A stretch of 64,000 bases of DNA from contig NZ_CP041969.1 in assembly GCF_014107495.1 (NCBI RefSeq), forward strand, positions 992,001 through 1,056,000, given 5' to 3'. Positions within the stretch are counted from its first letter, which is position 1, and each line of letters begins with the position of its first letter. The translations under genes and the position numbers were made by a program. Shown here in pieces: positions 1 to 6,918 of this stretch. Origin of the DNA: Cohnella cholangitidis (GTDB lineage Bacteria; Bacillota; Bacilli; Paenibacillales; Paenibacillaceae). The notes under the pieces are model-generated. The model was not told the DNA's origin. It was given only the letters and a program-made list of their open reading frames with translations, and searched no databases.

Positions 1-1097
1 AAAATAACGTTGAAGTTATTGAAGTTGCTGGCGAACTGCGTGATTAAGATCGGAGCCGTCGAGAACAGCACCAACGGGAACGTAATCACTCTGAAAGTGA
101 AGAAGCGCGAGGCTCCGTCGACTTCCGCAGCCTCGTATAGATCTTTGGAAATCGTCGTCAGAATGCCCGATACAAGGATCATGATCAATGGAAAACCTAA
201 CCATAGATTAACGGCGATGACCGTGATTCTCGCCCATGTCGGATCGTTAAGCCAAGGAATCCCGCCTAGTCCGAGCATCTCCAAGTATTGGTTGATCGGA
301 CCGAATTCTTCATTTAATAAGTTTCTGAATACGAGCAGCGAAACCAAATTCGGCACGGCGAAAGGAATGACCAGCATCGTCCGCCAGAACGTTTTCAGCC
401 TGATTCCTTTTTGATGAATGAGAACCGCGACGACCGTCCCTAGCATATACGTCGTTAGAGTGGCGGCGATAGACCAGAACACGGTCCATGCGGCTACCCC
501 GATTAACGTATTGCTCCACGAACCTAGATTCAATAGATTCTTGAAAGTATCGAAGCCGATCCAATTGACCAGTTTCGCGGGAGGCAGATTGGGGGCCGCG
601 AAATCGGTAAACGCGACCAGCACCGTAAAGATGATCGGCATGACCGTAAACAGCACGGCTGCCGTAATCGGTATAGCGAGGATGAAGTAAGGAAAATTGC
701 GGTTCGCCATGTTGTTCCAGCTGACTCCGAAAGATGGGGGTTCGATTCCTTTCTCCCGATTCAACGCCGTTATCCTGGCATCGCGAACGCATAGAAAATA
801 TACGAATAAGAACAGCAATACGAAGATTAAGGCGATCAGCCCTTCTACCATCATGAAGATGGAATGGTCGCCGGCCACCGGCTTGAATTCCCTGCCTATC
901 TTAACCATTCCTCTGGGCGTGTCTCCCAAAGTAATCAAACCTCTGACCGATGTCGCCAATCGCGTTGCGATCCAGTAAATTCCGGCGATTTCGACTAATG
1001 CGAACAGCAAGCCTTTTACGAACTGGCGATTGTACCATTGCCCTAATCCCATAAACAAAACGGACAGCAGCGTCGCTTGAGGGGTATGTTTGGTCAT
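1..1097 (-). CDS. malF: maltose/maltodextrin-type ABC permease, MalF family (3' end outside window)
   Basis: Inner-membrane subunit of a sugar importer. The reading frame is open from an ATG at 1097 (preceded by GAGAGGAGC) to the window edge, so about 365 residues are seen and the C-terminus is missing. An N-terminal region has two hydrophobic segments before the permease core, as in MalF/MdxF proteins. The cytoplasmic EAA loop that contacts the ATPase is visible as EAAEVDGASRFFTFRVITF close to the window edge. It lies 66 bp downstream of the malE-like gene on the same strand, so the two form an operon; malG should follow outside the window. Substrate inferred from family and from the paired binding protein only. 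Confidence 0.85.
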   Translation of the reverse strand, partial: MTKHTPQATLLSVLFMGLGQWYNRQFVKGLLFALVEIAGIYWIATRLATSVRGLITLGDTPRGMVKIGREFKPVAGDHSIFMMVEGLIALIFVLLFLFVYFLCVRDARITALNREKGIEPPSFGVSWNNMANRNFPYFILAIPITAAVLFTVMPIIFTVLVAFTDFAAPNLPPAKLVNWIGFDTFKNLLNLGSWSNTLIGVAAWTVFWSIAATLTTYMLGTVVAVLIHQKGIRLKTFWRTMLVIPFAVPNLVSLLVFRNLLNEEFGPINQYLEMLGLGGIPWLNDPTWARITVIAVNLWLGFPLIMILVSGILTTISKDLYEAAEVDGASRFFTFRVITFPLVLFSTAPILITQFASNFNNFNVI

Positions 1098-1163
1098 ATG
1101 ATCCGAAGCTCCTCTCTCCGAGGACACCCGGCATGCGCCGGATGCCTTCGGACATTAGCATAT

Positions 1164-2486
1164 TTATTGCGCTGCAGTCGAATTGATTAGATCTTTAACC
1201 GTTTGAACGGCTTTATCCATAGTCTCTTTAACATCCGCGTTCGAATCCCAGATCGATGCCCAAGCTGCATCCGTAGGAGCATAGAGGCTATTCATTTCCG
1301 GAATCGAAGGCATCGGCTTGGAATTTTTGAATTGTTCCACGATGCCGCTCAGAATCGGATCGTTCTTGATCAATGGATCTTCATTCGCTTCTTTATTCGC
1401 GGGAATGATATTGGCCAATTGGAAATCTTTAAGCGCGTTTTCTTTGGAAGTCAGGAAATTCGCGAAAAGTTTGGCCGCGTTCGGATATTGCGTGTAGGAG
1501 TTAACGTAGAACGATCTTACGCCGGACAGGGACAATGCAGGCGTACCGTCCGGGAACGAAGGCAACGGAGCGATACCGAAATCTACTTTTCCTTTGTACG
1601 AGCCAATGGACCACGGACCGTCGATCGACATCGCGACCTTGCCCGTCGAGAACAATTCGCCTTGAATATCAAAGGTCAAATCCGTCGTTTTGAGCGGAAG
1701 AATCTTTTTCAGACTTTGGTAGTACTTGATGCCTTCGATCGCGGCATCGCTGTTGAGACCGATGTCCGAACCGTCCGTATCGTCCTTACCGAAAATATAG
1801 CCGCCCTTCCACTTAACGAACATGCTGTTGAAATACAGGTTGTGCAGCCAAGTGATCGCGTATTTCTTGTTCGCCGGATCGTTGTACGATTCTGCGAATT
1901 TGATGACGTCGTCCCAAGTTTTAGGAACTTCTTTGACGAGCGCTTTGTTATAGAATAAGGCGTAAGTTTCGATCGTCTGAGGATAGCCGTACAAAATTCC
2001 GTTGTAGGAGCTCGCCGCAAGCGCTGTTTCAAGAGTTTTGGCTCTCGTTTCCTCTTCGAAAATATCGTTAGGAAGAATCAGGTTAGCCGCAGCCAATTTC
2101 GATACATGGTTATGCGGAATCATAAGAACATCGGCCGCGACGTTCGCAGGTCCGTCGGTTTCCAATTTCGCCGCTTGATCCGGGATATTCACTTCTTCGA
2201 TCGTGACGTCTACGCCGTATTTAGCCTTAAAGTCGGGGAGAACGCTTTCGATGAATACTCTTTCCGTTTTGTCGCTCCAAATTTTCAGGCTTGCACCGTC
2301 TTCTGGTTTAATTTCCGCAGGAGCTTCTTGTGTAGCGCTTTCATTTGAAGCCGTAGGACTTGCGCTTACGGAAGCTTCCGGGGTTGCCGCGCTTGGAGAC
2401 GCTTCGTTGCCGTTGTTGCCGCCGCAAGCCGACAGAACCAATGTCATCGTCGCGAACGCTGTCAGTAATCCGATTCTTTTTTTCAT
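1164..2486 (-). CDS. malE: maltose/maltodextrin-type sugar-binding lipoprotein
   Basis: Extracellular solute-binding protein, 440 residues, that delivers an oligosaccharide to the permease. A signal peptide ends in the lipobox LVLSACGG, so the mature protein is tethered to the membrane by a lipidated cysteine; a Ser/Ala/Pro-rich linker follows. Segments such as TDGPANVAADVLMIPHN and NGILYGYPQTIETYALFYNKALV match the MalE pattern. It is the first gene of the operon with the malF-like gene and is transcribed divergently from a LacI-type regulator, which implies sugar-dependent derepression. Exact sugar (maltose versus maltodextrin) is inference. Confidence 0.88.
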   Translation of the reverse strand: MKKRIGLLTAFATMTLVLSACGGNNGNEASPSAATPEASVSASPTASNESATQEAPAEIKPEDGASLKIWSDKTERVFIESVLPDFKAKYGVDVTIEEVNIPDQAAKLETDGPANVAADVLMIPHNHVSKLAAANLILPNDIFEEETRAKTLETALAASSYNGILYGYPQTIETYALFYNKALVKEVPKTWDDVIKFAESYNDPANKKYAITWLHNLYFNSMFVKWKGGYIFGKDDTDGSDIGLNSDAAIEGIKYYQSLKKILPLKTTDLTFDIQGELFSTGKVAMSIDGPWSIGSYKGKVDFGIAPLPSFPDGTPALSLSGVRSFYVNSYTQYPNAAKLFANFLTSKENALKDFQLANIIPANKEANEDPLIKNDPILSGIVEQFKNSKPMPSIPEMNSLYAPTDAAWASIWDSNADVKETMDKAVQTVKDLINSTAAQ

Positions 2487-2519
2487 AATTTTGTTGAACC
2501 CGCCCTTCGAATCGTTTAT

Positions 2520-2548
2520 GATTTAGGAAACCGGTTTCCTGAGTTCAA
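2520..2548 (-). promoter_or_regulatory. probable malE promoter with LacI-type operator between -35 and -10
   Basis: On the minus strand TTGAAC (2548-2543) and TAAATC (2525-2520) are separated by 17 bp. The spacer holds the perfect 16-bp palindrome AGGAAACCGGTTTCCT (2525-2540), with the central CG typical of LacI-family operators. Binding there would block RNA polymerase. The -10 match is weak, so the promoter call is less certain than the operator. Confidence 0.7.
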
Positions 2549-2594
2549 ATTAACACACCCGTTTGGGGAAAGCAACAACTTTTTTATTTGAGAA

Positions 2595-2623
2595 TTGGCG
2601 GGAGGTTCTAGCAGCGGTATAAT
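2595..2623 (+). promoter_or_regulatory. sigma-A promoter of the lacI-type gene
   Basis: TTGGCG (2595-2600) and a perfect TATAAT (2618-2623) are separated by 17 bp, 44 bp upstream of the regulator start codon. The palindromic operator of the divergent gene lies about 55 bp upstream of this -35. Confidence 0.75.
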
Positions 2624-2666
2624 AAATATATGATGGAAGTCGCTTGTAAAAAAAGGGGAATTCTTG

Positions 2667-3689
2667 ATGAAAACGACAATAAACGATATCGCTAAAGCGG
2701 CTAATGTCGCTAAGTCTACCGTTTCCAAAGTATTGAACGACGCGCCTACCATCTCGGAGGCTACCAAGCAAAAAGTCCGCGCGATCATGAAAGAGCTGCA
2801 ATATACGCCGAGCAGCATCGCAACTCAGTTGGCCAGGCAGAGCAGCATGAACATCGGCTTCCTGATGAACTTCGACCGGAAGGACGACTTTCTCAACCCT
2901 TTCTTCTACAGCTTGCTGGGAGGCGCGGAGAGCGTTACCTTCGAGCATCAGTACGAGCTCACGATCTCGAATATTTATAATCGCGACAATGATTTCATGA
3001 ACCAATACGTCTATAGCAAGAAGCTGGACGGCATGCTGATTAACCCCTCCGTGTTGGACAAGGATATCGTTCAAGAGCTGGAACGGCTGGCTTTCCCGTT
3101 CGTGATCGTAGGAAAGCCCAAGGAAGATTACGGCTGCGGGGTTACGTGGGTCGATATCGACAACAATTCCGGCGGAAGCATGGCGGCCAATCATTTGTTG
3201 GAGCAGGGCTATTCCCGAATCGCCTTCCTCGGGAGCAAGCCCGAAGACCCGATTTCCGATAGCAGGTTGACCGGCTATCGGAACGTGGTATCTACCTTGC
3301 AAGGAACCGCGGATAACAACGAGTATATTCGCTTAGGCGAAGCCAACGAGGCGCACGGCTATCGGATGATGAACGAGCTGTTGGATATGGAGCTTCCGCC
3401 CGATTCGATCATCTGCGTCAACAATTTCGTGGCGTTCGGAGCCTTGAAGGCTGCGCTCGACCGCGGCGTTCGCGTGCCCGAAGAGCTCGGCATCGTTACC
3501 TTCGACAACTACCCGCTAGCTCCGTATACGACGCCGGCCATTACGGCGCTCGATATCGATACGTTTAACCTAGGCGTGCTTGCGACGAAGGTTCTGTTCG
3601 ACAAGATCGGACAGGTCGAGCTTGGACGGCAGTTCCAGGCGATTAAGCCGGAGCTGATCGTTCGCGAATCGACTCTAAGACAGGGTTGA
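2667..3689 (+). CDS. LacI-family transcriptional regulator of the mal-type operon
   Basis: DNA-binding repressor of about 340 residues. The N-terminal helix-turn-helix is MKTTINDIAKAANVAKSTVS, followed by the hinge helix and a periplasmic-binding-protein-like sugar sensor domain (motifs GVTWVDIDNNSGG, GYRNVVSTLQ, VTFDNYPLAPYTTPAITAL). The ATG at 2667 is preferred over the in-frame TTG at 2664 because the AAGGGGAA ribosome site is then 7 bases away. It is divergent from malE and faces the palindromic operator in the shared intergenic region. The stop codon lies at the edge of a 161-bp duplication and a tandem repeat array. Confidence 0.9.
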   Translation: MKTTINDIAKAANVAKSTVSKVLNDAPTISEATKQKVRAIMKELQYTPSSIATQLARQSSMNIGFLMNFDRKDDFLNPFFYSLLGGAESVTFEHQYELTISNIYNRDNDFMNQYVYSKKLDGMLINPSVLDKDIVQELERLAFPFVIVGKPKEDYGCGVTWVDIDNNSGGSMAANHLLEQGYSRIAFLGSKPEDPISDSRLTGYRNVVSTLQGTADNNEYIRLGEANEAHGYRMMNELLDMELPPDSIICVNNFVAFGALKAALDRGVRVPEELGIVTFDNYPLAPYTTPAITALDIDTFNLGVLATKVLFDKIGQVELGRQFQAIKPELIVRESTLRQG

Positions 3690-4006
3690 TCGGTTTGAGC
3701 GTACGAAAATTGCTGGACGGTGGGGATAGCGGCACGGCGTGCCGTTATTCCGTTACTGCGCGGCAGTTCTTCCGATATAGCGGCACGGCGTGCCGTTATT
3801 CCGTTACTGCGCGGCAATTCTTCCGATATAGCGGCACGGCGTGCCGTTGATCGGTTTGAGCGTACGAAAATTGCTGGACGGTGGGGATAGCGGCACGGCG
3901 TGCCGTTATTCCGTTACTGCGCGGCAGTTCTTCCGATATAGCGGCACGGCGTGCCGTTATTCCGTTACTGCGCGGCAATTCTTCCGATATAGCGGCACGG
4001 CGTGCC
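3685..4006. repeat. 161-bp direct duplication carrying the lacI 3' edge
   Basis: The stretch starting GTTGATCGGTTTGAGCG at 3685 reappears at 3846, an offset of exactly 161 bp. Each copy contains about 43 bp of lacI-downstream sequence followed by palindromic repeat units. The second copy therefore interrupts the tandem array, a pattern expected from unequal recombination between repeat units. Confidence 0.85.
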
Positions 4007-4115
4007 GTTATTCCGTTACTGCGCGGGCAGTTCTTCCGATATAGCGGCAAGGCGTGCCGTTATTCCGTTACTGCGCGGGCAGTTCTTCCGATATAGCGGC
4101 ACGGCGTGCCGTTAT
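3726..4115 (-). repeat. 51-bp palindromic tandem repeat array, locus 1 (8 cores)
   Basis: The near-palindrome GCGGCACGGCGTGCCGTTAT starts at 3729, 3780, 3831, 3890, 3941, 3992, 4044 and 4096. Spacing is 51 bp (52 bp in the last two units because of one extra G) except where the 161-bp duplication junction intervenes. Read on the minus strand, the unit aligns base for base with the array at 18310-18533, including the linker word GGAAGAATTG. The array fills the gap between the convergent lacI-type gene and the DUF6259-type gene. Reading frames through it have no ribosome site and are not called. Confidence 0.92.
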
Positions 4116-4126
4116 TCGAAATGGAT

Positions 4127-4172
4127 CAACCGAAAACAGGCTGCCCTATAAAGGACAGCCTGTTCTCGGTTG
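4127..4172 (-). terminator. Intrinsic terminator after the DUF6259-type gene (may act both ways)
   Basis: The arms CAACCG-AAAACAGGCTG and CAGCCTGTTCTCGGTTG fold into a long hairpin right after the stop codon of the minus-strand gene. The stem core AACAGGCTG...CAGCCTGTT is the same as in the terminator at 18249-18294. Eighteen bases separate it from the first palindrome of the adjacent array. Confidence 0.8.
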
Positions 4173-4175
4173 TTC

Positions 4176-6902
4176 TCAATAAATTTCAAACTCCGCGATT
4201 TGCGCCGCGGGCCATGCCGTGTTGCCGGTAATCGTCAACCGGACGAATTGCGTCGCGACGCCGGATAACGGAATTTCCACCGCGTTGGCTTTCTTCGGAT
4301 CGAAGGTGTACGGTTTCGGCGCCAATACCTGTGCGAACGACTCCCCATCCGCGCTGACGAGCACTTCGATCTGTTGATCCCTCGCTTCCCAAGCATCCTG
4401 CGGAGGAAGCTTGAGGATCAGCTTGGTGACCGCCTTCCGCTCGCCAAGATCGAGCGTCAGGGATTGCGGGAATTTCTTGGCGGTGCTCTCCCAATACGTA
4501 TAAGGATCGCCGTCTACCGTCAATTCCGCGGGGAACGCCTCTGCCGTGCTGGAAGTCGAGAATACCTTTTGCTGCAGCGCTACGTTGTGCTGCTCTTTGA
4601 TCTTTTCAAAAGCTTCCGTTGCCCGGCTGGCTTCCTTAGAAGATTTGAGCTCTACGTAAGCTACCTTCTGTTCTTTGATCAGCCCGACATAGTCGAAAAT
4701 CGCATAATCTCCTTCCTCTTTGACAGGAAGATCGGCGATCTTCGTTCCGTTCGCTTGGTAAGCGACCGCGGTAGCGTGAGGCCACTTATTCCCCTTACGA
4801 ATCTTAAGAGTCGTGTCCGAACCGATAGGCTGATAGACGCGCACCGAATTTTCTTCTCTCAACTCGACGAGGTTATGATTACCGGCGTCGAGCTCCAGTC
4901 CGTTCAATCGCGCGTAGTTGCCGGCCCGGCGATTGCCGTCGTCGGCCGACACGTCGTAACCTCCCGGCGCAAGCGATATGTCTCTATCCAGCGCGTATGG
5001 TTCGTCTTTGCTCCAGTTGGCCGTAACCGCATATCGGCCGAAGTCCGTCCTAGTGACGTTAGGAGTCACTTGTTCGAAGCTCTCTACAAGCGAATCCGCG
5101 TACTGCGACAAAACGAACTTCTGGAATACGCCGACCGTGTCTACCCACGGATTGCCGACTCCGTTAAAGAAATCCGCGCTAAGATGATAACCCATGGCCA
5201 GATTCCATCGGAGCATGTCTTGATCGTCCGTCATCGTCTCCGCCGCCAAATCATGATGATATTGCATCACCTTGTCGCGAAGAAGCATGCCCGACAGCGG
5301 ATAATAATCCGTATATGAAGACGTATTTTTGCGGTACCCTAGCTGATCCCACAAGTAAGTCGAACCCATAAAGCCGACCGCGTCATCCGCCAGAACGTCC
5401 GTCCCGTCTTCCATATACATGTTGTGGCTGAGCGAATCGAAATATTTCCTGACTCCTTGGAAATACGCCGTCGAAGGATCGGTTCCTTCCGGGATCGCCT
5501 TATTGAACACATAGGGAGAATTGCGAATGCCCCACTGGTCTTCGAATATCCCGTCGAACCCCGCTTGCTTATTCAGCTTCTGATGCTCTTCAGCCGTCCT
5601 TTGCAAGAAGAACGGATGACCGGTGTTGACCACGTAACCGCTATGACTGCCGTAGTCCTCTTTCATGATCGCGTTATTGTCCTTCAAGACGATAAGGTCT
5701 TCCATCGTCGTACCGGAAGGCAATTTCGCGAGCGTCGGGGAATGATCGCCCCACCAGCTCATGTTCGTATAAGGAACGACGCGATTGCCTTTGTCCTTCG
5801 CCGCTTTCATGAACGCCAGGAAAGCAGGCTCCCCGCCCCAAGCGGAATCCGGAGGGTAGAAGTCCGGATAATTCTCGTCATGGCCGCCTTTCTGGAAGCC
5901 TACGAGATGTACGACGCCGTTATAGTTCATTTTGTCCAAGTAATGATGGATCAGATTGCTCCAACTGCCGTCTTTGATCGCGGAAATATCCGTTTTGTAG
6001 AACGGCAGTTCGAAATAGGCTTGCTTTTCCTTGTCTAGCTTATCGGCTAAGGAACGATACTCGTCGATGTCGTTCTGATCGCGATAACTCGCGGCGGTCG
6101 TCTCGTAATCCCCGATTTCGAGCACGACGGTTGGACTGCTCCACCGCTTCTTCGCATCGATCCACGTTTTGTAGTTATGAACGATACCCGTCTTGCCCGC
6201 GTCGTCCACTTGGCTCTTAAAACCCAAGTCCATAGTGGCGACGATATCTCCGTGCAGATCGTATATCGCCAAGTTGCCTCCGGTCGTCCGCAATCCTAGA
6301 TAGGCGGCGAACATGACTCCCGGATACTGATCCTGAAAGGAATTGCTCTCCTTGAAGAACGTATCCCGCAGCTTGGCTCCGGGAAGCATCGGCAATAGGC
6401 CGTCTTTCACGTCCGAGGAGTTCACCTTCAGTTCGTAAGGAAACCGGAAAGATTTAATGGCCTTATCCGTCTGGTTGTCTACCTCCGCGTTCAACGTAAT
6501 CCGGTTGTCGTCCTCGAAACGGGCGATTACGTCGACCTTTACTTGACCGCCGTAACGCAAGCTCAGCTCGCCCTTCCGGGCGTTCCAATCGTAGGAGAAA
6601 TCGTCCGCCTTCTGCCCGTTCGCGGAAGAATCGTCTTGGAGGAACGCCCACCATAGCGCGTTCTCGCGGTTGTCGAGCGCAATGTCGGCGCCCGAGACTT
6701 TGTTCTTAAGGTAAGCGATCGCGCCATTGTCGGAGCGAAAAGCGATCTCGTATTGTCCGCGGCCGACGATAAGCAATCCATCTTTGTCTTTGAAGCTGGC
6801 TTTGGCGCTAAACGGAGAATAGACGATGACGTAAGCTGCCGCCAGCAAAATCAGAATGGCCCCGATCGAGATCCATGCCGCTTTCGATTGCCATACGCGC
6901 AT
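4176..6902 (-). CDS. membrane-anchored putative glycoside hydrolase (DUF6259-type) with C-terminal discoidin/CBM32-like domain
   Basis: 908 residues. One hydrophobic segment near residues 10-30 lacks a lipobox, so the protein is probably anchored with its bulk outside the cell. The central region (about 300-640) with NYNGVVHLVGFQKGGHDENYPDFYPP, GIFEDQWGIRN and YMEDGTDVLADDAVGF resembles the DUF6259 family of TIM-barrel carbohydrate-active proteins; acidic residues in these motifs are candidate catalysts. The last 140 residues (PAELTVDGDPYTYWESTAKKF to AQIAEFEIY) are an F5/8 type C or CBM32-like sugar-binding domain. It is the last gene of the module and follows the GH31 gene by 16 bp. Substrate is not known; an alpha-glucan or decorated oligosaccharide would fit the neighbours. 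Confidence 0.7.
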   Translation of the reverse strand: MRVWQSKAAWISIGAILILLAAAYVIVYSPFSAKASFKDKDGLLIVGRGQYEIAFRSDNGAIAYLKNKVSGADIALDNRENALWWAFLQDDSSANGQKADDFSYDWNARKGELSLRYGGQVKVDVIARFEDDNRITLNAEVDNQTDKAIKSFRFPYELKVNSSDVKDGLLPMLPGAKLRDTFFKESNSFQDQYPGVMFAAYLGLRTTGGNLAIYDLHGDIVATMDLGFKSQVDDAGKTGIVHNYKTWIDAKKRWSSPTVVLEIGDYETTAASYRDQNDIDEYRSLADKLDKEKQAYFELPFYKTDISAIKDGSWSNLIHHYLDKMNYNGVVHLVGFQKGGHDENYPDFYPPDSAWGGEPAFLAFMKAAKDKGNRVVPYTNMSWWGDHSPTLAKLPSGTTMEDLIVLKDNNAIMKEDYGSHSGYVVNTGHPFFLQRTAEEHQKLNKQAGFDGIFEDQWGIRNSPYVFNKAIPEGTDPSTAYFQGVRKYFDSLSHNMYMEDGTDVLADDAVGFMGSTYLWDQLGYRKNTSSYTDYYPLSGMLLRDKVMQYHHDLAAETMTDDQDMLRWNLAMGYHLSADFFNGVGNPWVDTVGVFQKFVLSQYADSLVESFEQVTPNVTRTDFGRYAVTANWSKDEPYALDRDISLAPGGYDVSADDGNRRAGNYARLNGLELDAGNHNLVELREENSVRVYQPIGSDTTLKIRKGNKWPHATAVAYQANGTKIADLPVKEEGDYAIFDYVGLIKEQKVAYVELKSSKEASRATEAFEKIKEQHNVALQQKVFSTSSTAEAFPAELTVDGDPYTYWESTAKKFPQSLTLDLGERKAVTKLILKLPPQDAWEARDQQIEVLVSADGESFAQVLAPKPYTFDPKKANAVEIPLSGVATQFVRLTITGNTAWPAAQIAEFEIY

Positions 6903-6918
6903 TTCCTCACCTCTCTCC

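Noticed and set aside
310-792. Arg-rich minus-strand frames at 16-204, 310-792 and 901-1161
   Set aside because: They are out-of-frame shadows of the malF-type gene, whose real frame is open to the window edge.
3841-4096. Reading frames of 60-100 codons on both strands through the 51-bp array
   Set aside because: They are open only because 51 is a multiple of three; no ribosome site, and the encoded repeats differ between loci without conserving amino acids.
3726-4115. Possible CRISPR array
   Set aside because: The spacers are not unique: the whole 51-bp unit repeats, and no cas genes are present in the window.
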